A stretch of DNA of 64,000 nucleotides from Chryseobacterium endalhagicum (GTDB lineage Bacteria > Bacteroidota > Bacteroidia > Flavobacteriales > Weeksellaceae). The stretch's first letter is position 1. Each line of letters begins with the position of its first letter. The stretch covers positions 1,563,856-1,627,855 of the forward strand of contig NZ_JAELVM010000001.1 in assembly GCF_016745235.1 (NCBI RefSeq). Direction: 5' to 3'. Positions 16,647 through 25,309 of this stretch are shown here, piece after piece. Under the pieces are notes generated by a model, which was not told the DNA's origin, made no database searches, and worked only from the letters and a program-made list of their open reading frames with translations. The position numbers and the translations under genes are program-made.

Positions 16647-18066
16647 AGGTCAAATAGTTTCGTTTAATAATGAATGTAAAGGAAAATACCAGTGCCGCTG
16701 TCCAAAACAACAATGACAGAACCGCTGTTATATGGTTTCTGATCACAGACCCTACGGAAGGATATTCATATTTAAAATCCGGAAGACTGCTGTAAAAGTC
16801 TTTATTGCTTAGCTTCGTTTTTTCAGAAATGGCAAGTTCAAGTTCCCTTTTGTTCAGCCTGTCCATAATATTATTTCTGTATGATTCAGCTTTGTTGAAA
16901 AAATCAATATGATGAGAAACGTCCGTACCTGCAAAGGCCATAGAAAGCTGGCGTACCGCAAGAAACGGATTGATCACACTCATATTCTCCATAAAATACT
17001 GCTGCTGTTCAAATTTAGTTTCCACCTTTTTTGAGTAAAAACGGCTCACTTTGTTTTCGTACGCTTCAGCCTGGATAAGGTCAAGGGCGAATCTTATCTT
17101 TTCGGGTAGCTGGCTGATGCTGTCTGCATGAAATCTGTTTAAATGTTTTTTAAGGTAAATTTCAGATCGCTCGGTATAAGGACCATCGTTTCCAAGTCCC
17201 TTATCAAATCCTGTTTTAATCTGATGTTCAAATTCATGATAAGAAGGTAACGGATACTGTCCATCAGCTGCTGAACTGCTGAATTTCGGGATCAGCAGGA
17301 CACAAAGAATCCACACGGTGATAGAGGTCATTAACGAAGACCATGATGAACGGCTAAATGCTGAAATCAGCAGAACCACTCCGGAAATAAGAAAAAAATA
17401 GACCACATATAAACCGATCCAGCATAATGCCCGGATCAGATGATTTAAAGGTTCATTTTCAAACAGCAAACCTCCAAAAATGACCAAAAAAGGAGGAACC
17501 GTGAATAAAAGGACTGCCAGATAAAGCGCTATGAATTTTCCCGTAACCAGATGTCCCAGTGAAGCGCCCTGAACGGATAGAAGTTTTAGAAAACCCTTTT
17601 CACGTTCGGACGAGATAGACGAAAATCCCAAACCAATAGTGAATAACGGCATCAGCCACTGAAAAAAAAATGCAGTATTAAGGTCCGGCCTTCTCATAAA
17701 AGCCTGAAGATCCGGCAGTCTGTATGAATGTAATTGTGGGCGTTTATGCGCTTCCACTCTATAATAATTTTCTGAATAGATCCCTGTTCCGGATTCCAGA
17801 AGGGAGAGATAATTTACGGGTTTAAAAAGGAATGTTCCCCAATGTGCTGCGCTGTGGTTATTCCTGTTCTGTTCCTTCCATTCCCTGTCAATAGAATGTT
17901 TAGCCTGATTATTTTTAACGGAAGCTGTATGGAGCTGTGCATAATTGCTTCCCCAGACTCCCAGCAGAATCAGAATAAAAAACAATACAAATATTTTCAG
18001 ACCATTTTCCTGAAATGCCCGGAATTCATGTTTAGCTGTTAAAATTATTATCTTAAAATCAGTCAT
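16636..18066 (-). CDS. ABC-2 type permease, DUF3526-like (first of pair)
   Basis: A 476-residue paralogue of the neighbouring permease with the same order: an N-terminal helix (IFVLFFILILLGVWGSNYA), a periplasmic loop, SSEREKGFLKLLSVQG coupling motif, central helices (FIALYLAVLLFTVPPFLVIFGGL, YVVYFFLISGVVLLISAF), a second loop and a terminal helix. It is first in a transcript followed by the second permease and the TonB receptor. An ATPase gene lies 189 bases upstream with its own promoter. ATPase plus two unlike permeases recalls LanFEG self-immunity exporters, though the large loops and linked receptor are unlike them. The intergenic region holds two operator palindromes. Confidence 0.85.
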   Translation of the reverse strand: MTDFKIIILTAKHEFRAFQENGLKIFVLFFILILLGVWGSNYAQLHTASVKNNQAKHSIDREWKEQNRNNHSAAHWGTFLFKPVNYLSLLESGTGIYSENYYRVEAHKRPQLHSYRLPDLQAFMRRPDLNTAFFFQWLMPLFTIGLGFSSISSEREKGFLKLLSVQGASLGHLVTGKFIALYLAVLLFTVPPFLVIFGGLLFENEPLNHLIRALCWIGLYVVYFFLISGVVLLISAFSRSSWSSLMTSITVWILCVLLIPKFSSSAADGQYPLPSYHEFEHQIKTGFDKGLGNDGPYTERSEIYLKKHLNRFHADSISQLPEKIRFALDLIQAEAYENKVSRFYSKKVETKFEQQQYFMENMSVINPFLAVRQLSMAFAGTDVSHHIDFFNKAESYRNNIMDRLNKRELELAISEKTKLSNKDFYSSLPDFKYEYPSVGSVIRNHITAVLSLLFWTAALVFSFTFIIKRNYLTYEG

Positions 18067-18117
18067 TCATTGATATTTGATTCATTCCCATCCTGAAATC
18101 TATTCCCATCTCGCTAT

Positions 18118-18132
18118 TGCAACATTGTAGCA
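18118..18132. promoter_or_regulatory. Regulon palindrome, site 2 (permease-receptor operon)
   Basis: TGCAACATTGTAGCA (one arm mismatch). It overlaps, on the minus strand, a perfect -7 element TACTTTTG at 18131-18138, so a bound protein would occlude the promoter. Its partner site starts 38 bases away. Confidence 0.7.
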
Positions 18133-18138
18133 AAAGTA
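18131..18138 (-). promoter_or_regulatory. -7 element of the permease-receptor operon
   Basis: Minus-strand TACTTTTG fits TAnnTTTG exactly and lies 65 bases before the first permease ATG. It shows that the permease-receptor-precursor block can be transcribed separately from the ATPase gene. Confidence 0.6.
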
Positions 18139-18155
18139 ATCATTATTTTAAATAA

Positions 18156-18170
18156 TGCACTATTGTTGCA
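18156..18170. promoter_or_regulatory. Regulon palindrome, site 3
   Basis: Reads TGCAACAATAGTGCA on the minus strand, one arm mismatch. The start-to-start distance to site 2 is 38 bases, identical to that between sites 4 and 5. Confidence 0.7.
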
Positions 18171-18255
18171 ATAAATATTCGCAATTTTTTTTTGACTTAT
18201 TTCAAAAAATGGAACTATCGCAGATCAAACATGACTGTTAATCATAAAATCTAAA

Positions 18256-18957
18256 TCAGCTCTGCATGTACTGCAGGTATATTTTCTCCAGTTCAGCGGC
18301 TGTGACGCCAGAGGTATCCATTTCTTTCACCAATATTCCGTTTTTTAGAATCCCGATGCGGCTGCATGTTTCCCGGACCCTGAAAATGTCATGGGAAGCC
18401 ATTAATATCGCCGCTCCTTCTTCCGCGAGTTTTTTGAGTAATGCTGAAAGCTCATTGCTGGCGAGTGGATCCAGCCCGCTTGCAGGTTCATCCAGCAGAT
18501 ATACTTTGGCCTTTTTTGCATAGGCAATGGCAATCCCTACTTTCTGTCTCATTCCTTTTGAGTAGGCACTTGTTTTTTTGTTGTGAGAATCCTTTTGCAG
18601 TCCGCATTCTGTGAGGATATCAGAAAGTTCTTCTTTACTGTACTCCCTTCCTGCGAGCTTACAGAAATAATAGAGGTTTTCAAGACCGGTGAGATAAGGA
18701 TAGAGATTTACATTTTCAGGAATATAACCGGTCATTTCCCTTGCTTTTTTTGCATCTGTGCTTGTGCTTACCTTATTCAGGGAGGTTATTCCTGTATCAG
18801 GCTGTAAGAAGCCCAGCAGCATATTCAGGGTTGTAGATTTTCCGGCTCCGTTCGGACCAAGCAAACCATAGATTTCCCCTTCTTTCACGGATAATGAAAG
18901 GTTTTTCACCGCCTGTTTCCCATTATAGGATTTACTTGTATTTTCTATCTCGATCAT
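18256..18957 (-). CDS. ABC transporter ATP-binding protein
   Basis: A 233-residue ATPase with Walker A (GLLGPNGAGKSTTLNMLLG), Q-loop (GYIPENVNLYPYLTG), signature (YSKGMRQKVGIA), Walker B (KVYLLDEPASGLDPLA) and H-loop (ILMASHDIF). It belongs to the DrrA/NosF/GldA-like branch that partners with ABC-2 permeases, so it almost surely powers the two permeases encoded downstream. Its promoter region is shared with the divergent Fur-family gene and holds two operators. Length is normal for LanF-type and NosF-type ATPases. Confidence 0.92.
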   Translation of the reverse strand: MIEIENTSKSYNGKQAVKNLSLSVKEGEIYGLLGPNGAGKSTTLNMLLGFLQPDTGITSLNKVSTSTDAKKAREMTGYIPENVNLYPYLTGLENLYYFCKLAGREYSKEELSDILTECGLQKDSHNKKTSAYSKGMRQKVGIAIAYAKKAKVYLLDEPASGLDPLASNELSALLKKLAEEGAAILMASHDIFRVRETCSRIGILKNGILVKEMDTSGVTAAELEKIYLQYMQS

Positions 18958-19002
18958 AATCGTTACTATTATTGATTTTTAGTATTTTATAAATCTCTTT
19001 AA

Positions 19003-19017
19003 TGCAATATTGTTTCA
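19003..19017. promoter_or_regulatory. Regulon palindrome, site 4 (ATPase/regulator divergent promoter)
   Basis: TGCAATATTGTTTCA, i.e. TGAAACAATATTGCA on the other strand (one arm mismatch). It overlaps the minus-strand -7 element TATTTTTG (19016-19023) of the ATPase gene. Confidence 0.7.
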
Positions 19018-19045
19018 AAAATAAAGATTATATTTGTTACTGCAA
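19016..19045 (-). promoter_or_regulatory. Promoter of the ABC ATPase gene
   Basis: On the minus strand TTG, 19 bases and TATTTTTG form a good Bacteroidota -33/-7 pair. The -33 TTG lies inside operator site 5 and the -7 touches site 4, so both operators cover this promoter. Confidence 0.65.
19029..19036 (+). promoter_or_regulatory. -7 element of the Fur-family gene
   Basis: TATATTTG matches TAnnTTTG exactly, with a TTG 16 bases upstream inside site 4. The start of transcription would fall within site 5, which predicts autorepression and argues that translation starts at the ATG at 19085, not at the TTG at 19034. Confidence 0.6.
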
Positions 19046-19055
19046 CAATATGGCA
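19041..19055. promoter_or_regulatory. Regulon palindrome, site 5
   Basis: TGCAACAATATGGCA, one arm mismatch, 30 bases before the regulator ATG. It starts 38 bases from site 4, the same spacing as sites 2 and 3. Confidence 0.7.
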
Positions 19056-19084
19056 TTAATTATATTGAAATTTATTCAGAAAAC

Positions 19085-19465
19085 ATGAAACAGTCGAGAA
19101 ATACAATAGCAAGAAAAGAGATCACAAGGCTTATCCACGAATCCGGAGTCGCTTTGTCCCATGCGGAACTGCAGGTTCTATTGGATGGAATCTGCGACCG
19201 TGTCACAACTTACAGGGTATTGGAAAGATTAATGGATGAAGGCATCATTCATAAAGTGGTAGATATAGACGGTACGATAAAGTATGCCGAATGTCACACC
19301 TGTACGACGGAAATTCATCATCATGATCACCTGCATTTCAGCTGCGAACAGTGTAAAACAGTGACTTGTGTGGAAGATGTTGAGCCCAAAATCAAATTAC
19401 CTATCAGCTATAAAGTTCATAAGATCAATTTGACGGTATCGGGGATTTGTCCGAACTGCCAGTAA
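19085..19465 (+). CDS. Fur-family metalloregulator (probable repressor of the lanthipeptide regulon)
   Basis: The 126-residue protein has a Fur winged helix (LSHAELQVLLDGICDRVTTYRVLERLMDEGIIHKV), a metal-site region with HHHDHLHFSCEQC, and a C-terminal CPNC. The CxxC...CxxC pair is the structural zinc site of Fur proteins, and the His/Asp cluster is the regulatory site. It is divergent from the ABC ATPase gene, and two palindromes sit in the shared promoter, the normal autoregulatory layout. The operator TGCAA-N5-TTGCA is closest, of those I know, to the box of Nur, the nickel-responsive Fur homologue of Streptomyces (TTGCAA-N5-TTGCAA); zinc or another metal is equally possible. The ATG is chosen over an upstream TTG that lies in the promoter. 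Confidence 0.88.
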   Translation: MKQSRNTIARKEITRLIHESGVALSHAELQVLLDGICDRVTTYRVLERLMDEGIIHKVVDIDGTIKYAECHTCTTEIHHHDHLHFSCEQCKTVTCVEDVEPKIKLPISYKVHKINLTVSGICPNCQ

Positions 19466-19507
19466 TTTTTTTCTTTAAAAAGATAAAAGCTATCTTCGGT
19501 TATTAAA

Positions 19508-20157
19508 CACTAATTTCACAAATGTTTTTCACGAATGACACTAATATATTTGAAGTAATGGTGCTATTTGTGAAAGTATTTGCGATTTAAAAAATCTTTA
19601 AAACAAGATGCTTATTTCACGTAAAGGCTTATTAAAAAGGCTTTTGACTTCAAGGGGAGCAAAGATTTATGGCTGCGCCATTGATGAAGCACACGTTTTA
19701 TGCGCACGCTTCATCGAATCAATCGAAGATTGATTTTTGGCTTTGCATAACTCAAAATATGCGGTGTTATGATAAAAAATCTTTGCGTTTATGAAAACAC
19801 TAATTTCACAAATATTTTTCACGAATGACACTAATATGTTTGACGTAATGGTGCTATTTGTGAAAGTATTTGCGGTTTAAAAGATCTTTAAAACCAGATG
19901 CTTATTTCACGCAAAGGTTTATTTAAAAAGCTTTTGACTTCAAGCTGAGCAAAGATTTATGGCTACGCCATTGATGAAGCACACGTTTTATGCACACGCT
20001 TCATCGAATCAATCGAAGATTGATTTTTGGCTTTGCATAACTCAAAATATGCGGTATTATGATAAAACCTTTGCGTTTATGAAAACACTAATTTCACAAA
20101 TATTTTTTCACGAATGTCACTAATATATTTGACGTAATGGTGGTATTTGTGTTAAAA
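19508..20157. repeat. Tandem array of a ~290-bp interspersed element (two full copies, one partial)
   Basis: Copies begin at 19508, 19798 and 20086 (periods 290 and 288), each with cactaatttcacaaat; the third stops after about 70 bases. Full copies differ at scattered positions. Each contains two inverted repeats, GATGAAGC...GCTTCATC and aatcaatc-gaa-gattgatt, so a transcript would fold. No protein is encoded. A diverged copy in the opposite orientation lies near 35.1 kb, so this is a dispersed family. Confidence 0.85.
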
Positions 20158-20177
20158 AAATTCAGATGCTGCTTAAA

Positions 20178-21536
20178 TTAAACTGTCATTCCGATATCAA
20201 TTCCTTTGATTTTTCTATAAAGATCGGTTGCATAGTTATCTGTCATTCCTGAGACAAAATCTATTACGCCAAGCACTTTCTGATAATCCGTTCCCTCTTC
20301 ATATACGAATTGTCTAGGAAGCAGTTTCAGGGCTTTTTTATCATAAGATTTCCTCTCATCCTCCGGTTTCAGAATAGACGGAATGAAATGATCAAGAAGT
20401 TCGTACATAACGTTGTAACCGGCATTTTCAATTTCCACCACCGCTTTATGGTTGTAGATCTTTTCAATGGAGAAGGCTTCGATGTCCTGCAGGGCACGGT
20501 TTTCAGATTTATACATATCAAGAAGGCCGTTATCCAGATTTCCCTGAAGAATATTTTCAAAATTATGCTTATAGATCTCAAGTGATTTATTGATCAGGGC
20601 ATTGATCGCTTTTGCGCGCAGGTAAGAGATCTTCTCGTTTTCGTTGGAAATAGAAGCCAGTTTGTTCTTGACACGGTCTGTATCACTGCTTTCCGATCTG
20701 ATCAGTTCAAAAAACAGGTTTTCACAGTCTGAAGTGGATACGATTCCCAATCTGTGGGCATCTTCCATGTCGATAATATTGTAGCAGATGTCATCCGCAG
20801 CTTCTACGAGCCATACGAAAGGATGTCTTTTGAATATATAAGGTTCTTCGTTTTCAAGAATAAGATTCGTTCCTTTTGCAATTTCCAGGAAAATATCTTT
20901 CTCGTTCTGGAAAAATCCGAACTTTTTTCTGTGGATAATTCCTTTTTTCTTGGCTACAGCCTCACAGGGATATTTTGCAATACTGGCCAGGGTAGAAAAA
21001 GTAAGCTGGATTCCGCCATTATCTTTTCCTTGCTGTTGTTGTGCCAGAACTCTTATGGCATTGGCATTTCCTTCAAAATTTACCAGATCTGCCCATTCCT
21101 TTTCATTGAATTTCAGCTTCAGATCTTTTTCATTTCTTTCAAAATAACTCGCAATGGCATCTTCTCCCGAATGTCCGAAAGCGGGATTTCCTACGTCATG
21201 ACATAAGCAGGCAGCGGCAATAACGTTTCCTAAATTATGAAGATAGAAGTTTTTGGAATCTTCCGTAAGGTCATTTTTATAGGCATCAAAGATAAATTCT
21301 CCGATAATACTTCCCAAACTTCTGCCTACCGACGAAACTTCCAGCGAGTGCGTCAGCCTGTTGTGTACAAAAACACTTCCGGGAAGAGGAAAAACCTGGG
21401 TCTTATTTTGCAGTCTTCTGAACGCAGAAGAGAAGATAATTCTGTCGAAATCTCTCTGAAAATCAGTTCTTGAAGCCTTGGTATGCGGATTGTTTCCTGT
21501 ACGCTGATTCGTGAAAATCTGGTTTAAATTCATCAT
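20178..21536 (-). CDS. dgt: Deoxyguanosinetriphosphate triphosphohydrolase (HD domain)
   Basis: A 452-residue dGTPase-family protein that removes triphosphate from dGTP or other dNTPs. The HD metal site is complete: RLTHSLEVSSVGR (first His), LCHDVGNPAFGHSGEDAI (HD) and a later Asp region near EAADDICYNIIDMEDA. The N-terminal SSAFRRLQNKTQVFPL and a long C-terminal helical part are typical. The second of two adjacent ATGs may be the true start. It is divergent from the Fpg/Nei gene 67 bases away; both act on DNA and nucleotide quality, though co-regulation is not shown. Confidence 0.95.
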   Translation of the reverse strand: MMNLNQIFTNQRTGNNPHTKASRTDFQRDFDRIIFSSAFRRLQNKTQVFPLPGSVFVHNRLTHSLEVSSVGRSLGSIIGEFIFDAYKNDLTEDSKNFYLHNLGNVIAAACLCHDVGNPAFGHSGEDAIASYFERNEKDLKLKFNEKEWADLVNFEGNANAIRVLAQQQQGKDNGGIQLTFSTLASIAKYPCEAVAKKKGIIHRKKFGFFQNEKDIFLEIAKGTNLILENEEPYIFKRHPFVWLVEAADDICYNIIDMEDAHRLGIVSTSDCENLFFELIRSESSDTDRVKNKLASISNENEKISYLRAKAINALINKSLEIYKHNFENILQGNLDNGLLDMYKSENRALQDIEAFSIEKIYNHKAVVEIENAGYNVMYELLDHFIPSILKPEDERKSYDKKALKLLPRQFVYEEGTDYQKVLGVIDFVSGMTDNYATDLYRKIKGIDIGMTV

Positions 21537-21603
21537 TTTTCAAAATTACTCCAAATTTTATTTTTACGGAATAGTATTTGAACTTTTATTGAAAAGCAAA
21601 GCC

Positions 21604-22338
21604 ATGCCTGAAGGACCATCGATACTTTTAATGAAGGAAAATCTGCAGCCGTTTGCCGGAAACCCGGTGACTGAGGCTTCAGGAAATGCAAAATTCGATA
21701 AGGAGCCCCTGACCGGCCAAACACTTAAGGAAATCCGTACTTTCGGAAAACAGACTTATCTTGTTTTTGATACAATGGCGGTCCGGATTCATTTACTCAT
21801 GTTTGGATCATATAGCATTGATGAGCAGACAAAACCTGACAAGAGTCTGCAATTATCCCTTCATTTCAAAACCGGCAGCCTCTATTTCTATACGTGTTCC
21901 GTAAAAGCTGTAGATCTTGAGTATTTATCAACGATTGACTGGGAAGCTGATATTATGAGTGATGCGTGGAATCCTGAAAAAGCAGAAAAGAAACTGAAAT
22001 CCAAACCTGAGATGATGGTTTGTGATGCGCTGATGAATCAGGATATCTTTTCGGGTGTCGGAAATATTATTAAGAATGAAGTGCTGTTTAGAATAGGAAT
22101 TCAGCCTGAAAGTCTGGTGGGAAATCTTCCTCCCGGGAAACGAAAGGAACTCATTGCTGAAGCCAGAAATTACAGTTTTGACTTTCTTAAATGGAAACGG
22201 GAACTTACATTAAAACAACACTGGCTGGTTCATACCAAAACCATTTGCCCGATATGCGGTCAGAAACTTGTAAAAAAGCAGACCGGACTTGGAAAAAGAC
22301 GAAGCTTTTACTGTGAGAAAGATCAGAAACTGTATTAA
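21604..22338 (+). CDS. Fpg/Nei-family DNA glycosylase-lyase
   Basis: Translation must start at MPEGPSILL because Pro2 is the catalytic nucleophile and Glu3 assists; the frame is open 31 codons further upstream. The 244 residues match endonuclease VIII-like enzymes that excise oxidised pyrimidines and nick the strand. A helix-two-turn-helix is visible around MVCDALMNQDIFSGVGNIIKNE. The C-terminal zinc finger is CPICGQKL...FYCEKDQKLY, where the fourth Cys of the usual CxxC-x16-20-CxxC is replaced by Asp/Gln. Either the finger is zincless or another residue is the ligand. Confidence 0.9.
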   Translation: MPEGPSILLMKENLQPFAGNPVTEASGNAKFDKEPLTGQTLKEIRTFGKQTYLVFDTMAVRIHLLMFGSYSIDEQTKPDKSLQLSLHFKTGSLYFYTCSVKAVDLEYLSTIDWEADIMSDAWNPEKAEKKLKSKPEMMVCDALMNQDIFSGVGNIIKNEVLFRIGIQPESLVGNLPPGKRKELIAEARNYSFDFLKWKRELTLKQHWLVHTKTICPICGQKLVKKQTGLGKRRSFYCEKDQKLY

Positions 22339-22591
22339 GTTACAACTATTTTAAACCTTGCCAATGATAATTAAACAAACCTGCATACTTAGTTTTTCAT
22401 TGCATTTAATAATCGCAAGGGTAGACAAAGTTTTTTGAAGTAAACTATTTTAATAAAGATAAACAAAGGCATTTCATTTAAAAAAGCAAAACAGTTATCT
22501 GTTAATTAAAATACTCCCGGTCTTAAGCCAATATTTTTTCTCACTTTTTTAAATTTATTTACAAAATCTATTTTGACCAATGTTTTTTCCA

Positions 22592-22624
22592 TTTGAAGAA
22601 GAAGGTGGAAACTCTTTATCTTTG
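22592..22624 (+). promoter_or_regulatory. Promoter of the methyltransferase gene
   Basis: TTTG, 21 bases and TATCTTTG make a well-formed -33/-7 pair ending 64 bases before the ATG. The rest of the 350-base gap after the glycosylase gene is A+T-rich with nothing else recognisable. Confidence 0.55.
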
Positions 22625-22688
22625 GGCTTCAGCTGAATTCATCACTAAATGAATAACTATAACCTAATTCAACTTAAATTTTCACGAA

Positions 22689-23315
22689 ATGACAGACAAC
22701 ACATGGCTCGACAGATGGAACGACAGATACAGCATGGAAGAATTCGCTTACGGAACAGAGCCCAATCATTATTTAAAGGAACAGCTGGAAAAATTGAATC
22801 CGGGTTCTGTTCTTTTTCCTGCGGAAGGTGAAGGAAGAAATGCCGTTTTCGCAGCTGCAAAAGGATGGAAAGTTTCAGCTTTTGATATCAGCAGTGAAGG
22901 AAAAAACAAGGCTTTAAAACTGGCAGAGCATCACCATGTAAGCATTGATTATCAAATCGGTGAGCTTCAAAACCTGAATTTTCAGACGGAACAGTTTGAC
23001 GTGATTGCGCTTATCTATGCACATTTTCCTGCGGACATCAAGTCATCCATTCATCAGATGCTGGATCAGTATCTGCGTAAGGGAGGAATGATTATTTTCG
23101 AAGCCTTCAGCAAAAAGCATCTTGACTATGTCACCAAAAATGAGAAGGTTGGCGGGCCGAAAGATATAGGCTCGTTGTTTTCAATTGATGAGATCAAGGC
23201 TGATTTTCCCGGCTACCAAATTATAGAACTTGAAGAAAAAGAAATAGAGCTCAGTGAAGGGTTATTTCACAACGGAACAGGTTCTGTGATCCGCTTTGTA
23301 GGTCAGAAACAGTAG
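22689..23315 (+). CDS. Class I SAM-dependent methyltransferase (TehB-like)
   Basis: A 208-residue cytoplasmic protein with a Rossmann methyltransferase fold. Motif I is [20 protein letters not shown], which binds S-adenosylmethionine, followed by VSAFDIS (acidic residue for the ribose), [11 protein letters not shown] and the post-motif [13 protein letters not shown]. The N-terminal WDRYS-like start ([21 protein letters not shown]) is typical of the TehB/thiopurine-methyltransferase-like group acting on small molecules. The acceptor is unknown. It stands alone and converges with the LytTR regulator gene, with only two bases between them. Confidence 0.88.
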   Translation: MTDNTWLDRWNDRYSMEEFAYGTEPNHYLKEQLEKLNPGSVLFPAEGEGRNAVFAAAKGWKVSAFDISSEGKNKALKLAEHHHVSIDYQIGELQNLNFQTEQFDVIALIYAHFPADIKSSIHQMLDQYLRKGGMIIFEAFSKKHLDYVTKNEKVGGPKDIGSLFSIDEIKADFPGYQIIELEEKEIELSEGLFHNGTGSVIRFVGQKQ

Positions 23316-23317
23316 AT

Positions 23318-24043
23318 CTAACCATCAGAATTCAGAAATCCGCCGGCATATTTTGTAAAGAAATCGGATCTGTAGACTTCCCCGATGGGAATTTCGGCTT
23401 CCTCAATGTAGATATTATGGTTATCAAATGAGTCGATGAAATCAATATTGACCACATAAGATTTGCTTACCCTGAGAAAGGTTTCCCAACAGATTTTCTG
23501 ATGGATGGTTTTCAGATTCATGGCTGTAATAAGCTTCTGCTGGCGGGTATGGATCACTACATAATCTTTCAGTCCTTCTATAAATTTAATGTCTGAAAAA
23601 CTGATCTTGTAAAATCTCCTGTCCGCCTTGATGAATAAAAAATCTGCCGTATTGGATTCTACCGTATTTTTCACCGTATCTTGGGATAGAAGTCCGTTAT
23701 AGAGAATGGCCTTGTCTATCGCTTTGTCCAGTCTTTCAGGATCTATAGGCTTCAGCAGATAATCTACAGCTTCCAGTTCGTAGCTTTTTAATGCATACTG
23801 GGAATAGGCGGTTGTGAAAATAATCAGGGATTTTTTCGGCAGCATTTCGGCAAATTCCAGTCCGGTAACCATGGGCATTTCAATGTCCAGAAAAATAAGA
23901 TCGGCATCATTGGTTTGAAGAAAATCCAGTGCGGAAGGGGCATTGGAAAATTCTCCCAGGATTTCCACCTTTGAAGTTTCCTGGATCAGTGAGCGCATTT
24001 CTGCTCTTGCCAAGGGCTCATCATCTACAATAATACAGTTCAT
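23318..24043 (-). CDS. LytTR-family response regulator
   Basis: A 241-residue regulator: a receiver domain with D7-D8, phospho-acceptor D53 (LIFLDIEMPMVTG), Thr/Lys switch residues (IFTTAYSQYALKSYELEAVDYLLKP), then a LytTR DNA-binding domain (FLFIKADRRFYKISFSDIKFIEGLKDYVVIHT...FLRVSKSYVVNIDFIDSF). Such pairs regulate envelope or metabolic functions in Bacteroidota. The ATG overlaps the histidine kinase stop by four bases, so kinase and regulator are translationally coupled. Confidence 0.95.
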   Translation of the reverse strand: MNCIIVDDEPLARAEMRSLIQETSKVEILGEFSNAPSALDFLQTNDADLIFLDIEMPMVTGLEFAEMLPKKSLIIFTTAYSQYALKSYELEAVDYLLKPIDPERLDKAIDKAILYNGLLSQDTVKNTVESNTADFLFIKADRRFYKISFSDIKFIEGLKDYVVIHTRQQKLITAMNLKTIHQKICWETFLRVSKSYVVNIDFIDSFDNHNIYIEEAEIPIGEVYRSDFFTKYAGGFLNSDG

Positions 24044-25116
24044 ACAGGAATTTTTAAATTAACGGTATATTCTTTTTCGCCGGAAATAATATTCAGTTCA
24101 AACGTTTCTCCGTACAGGAGTTCCAGTCTTCTTTTAATATTGGCCAGTCCCAATCCGCCGGAATTTGTATGAGATATGGTCATACCCGGATTCATGGAGT
24201 TTGTACAGGTGAAATAAAGGATTTTATCATCAACATTTACCTTTATTTTAACATAAGATTCGGTACTGCTGATATCTATACTGTGTTTTACGGCATTTTC
24301 TACAAAAGTGGTGAATAAATTCGGAGGGATAAAGGTACTTTTTACCGTTCTGTTTTCCGTATCCGCATTGATTTCAAAAGAAAAATGATCTCTTCTGATC
24401 TTTTCAAGGTTGAGGAAATTGGACAGAAAATCTATTTCTGACACGAGTAATGTTTTTTCCTCACCATTCTCATACAGCTGATATCTCAGGAACTCTGAAA
24501 GCTTGACAATCACCATTGATGCTTTTTCCGGATCTGTTCTGGTGAGCGCTTTCACATTATTCAGCATATTGAACAGGAAATGCGGATTGATCTGATTGCG
24601 GAGTTCATTCAGCTCCATCTGCAAGGTAAGGTTATTGAGTTCGGTGATCCTTTTGTTATCTGTGATCCATTTCTGAAGGAGTTTTACTGTCGTTGTGGTC
24701 AAAATGATGGGAATACACATCAGAATACCTTCATAAATGCTGCCTCTATCCCCTTCTTTTTTGATATTTTCAACTCTGAAATCTTCGAAGAAAAATTTAA
24801 AACTATATCCTATCATATTCAGCCCTGCGACCCCCATCAATATGAGCAGAACCAAATAGGTAATGTATTTTGTTTTAAAGAAAAATTTCGGGACCAGGAC
24901 ATATATATTAATGTAGACCATCCCAATCAGGACCGTATACACAAAGAACAGAACATAATACTGATAAGCGCCGGAATACCAATGCCAGAACCGTGCATTA
25001 TACATCAGCATAAAAAAGAAAACAAGAAATGTAAAATGCCTCCAGAACCGGTACCGGTCTTCCACCAGAAAGTCCATGACCAGTGTTTCCTTAAATCCTG
25101 AGGTTCCGTTTCCCAT
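24040..25116 (-). CDS. LytS/YehU-type sensor histidine kinase
   Basis: From the ATG at MGNGTSG (an in-frame TTG lies 23 codons upstream) the protein has 358 residues: four membrane segments (FWRHFTFLVFFFMLMYNA and later ones), a short coiled linker, then the His_kinase domain with the phospho-accepting NQINPHFLFNMLNN and an HATPase with FTTFVENAVKHS (N box) and GGLGLANIKRRLELLYG (G box). Only a small extracytoplasmic surface is present, so the signal is probably membrane-borne. Its partner regulator follows with a four-base overlap. Confidence 0.93.
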   Translation of the reverse strand: MGNGTSGFKETLVMDFLVEDRYRFWRHFTFLVFFFMLMYNARFWHWYSGAYQYYVLFFVYTVLIGMVYINIYVLVPKFFFKTKYITYLVLLILMGVAGLNMIGYSFKFFFEDFRVENIKKEGDRGSIYEGILMCIPIILTTTTVKLLQKWITDNKRITELNNLTLQMELNELRNQINPHFLFNMLNNVKALTRTDPEKASMVIVKLSEFLRYQLYENGEEKTLLVSEIDFLSNFLNLEKIRRDHFSFEINADTENRTVKSTFIPPNLFTTFVENAVKHSIDISSTESYVKIKVNVDDKILYFTCTNSMNPGMTISHTNSGGLGLANIKRRLELLYGETFELNIISGEKEYTVNLKIPV

Positions 25117-25309
25117 AGTATTTGTCCGTTTTAATACAAAACAAAAATAGAGAATAACGTAAAGAATAGCTATAATATTATACAAACCCTGTATTTTTTT
25201 ATACGAATTCTAAAGCAGCCGGATTTCGTATAAATTAGAAGCGGTTTGGTATAAAAACAAATTCCTGTGGCTTAATTCTCTTTTTCTTTGCCCTGTTCAA
25301 TTTTTTTTA

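Noticed and set aside
19508-20157. Insertion sequence or group II intron
   Set aside because: There is no transposase or reverse transcriptase frame and no terminal inverted repeats with target duplication. It is a non-coding dispersed repeat.
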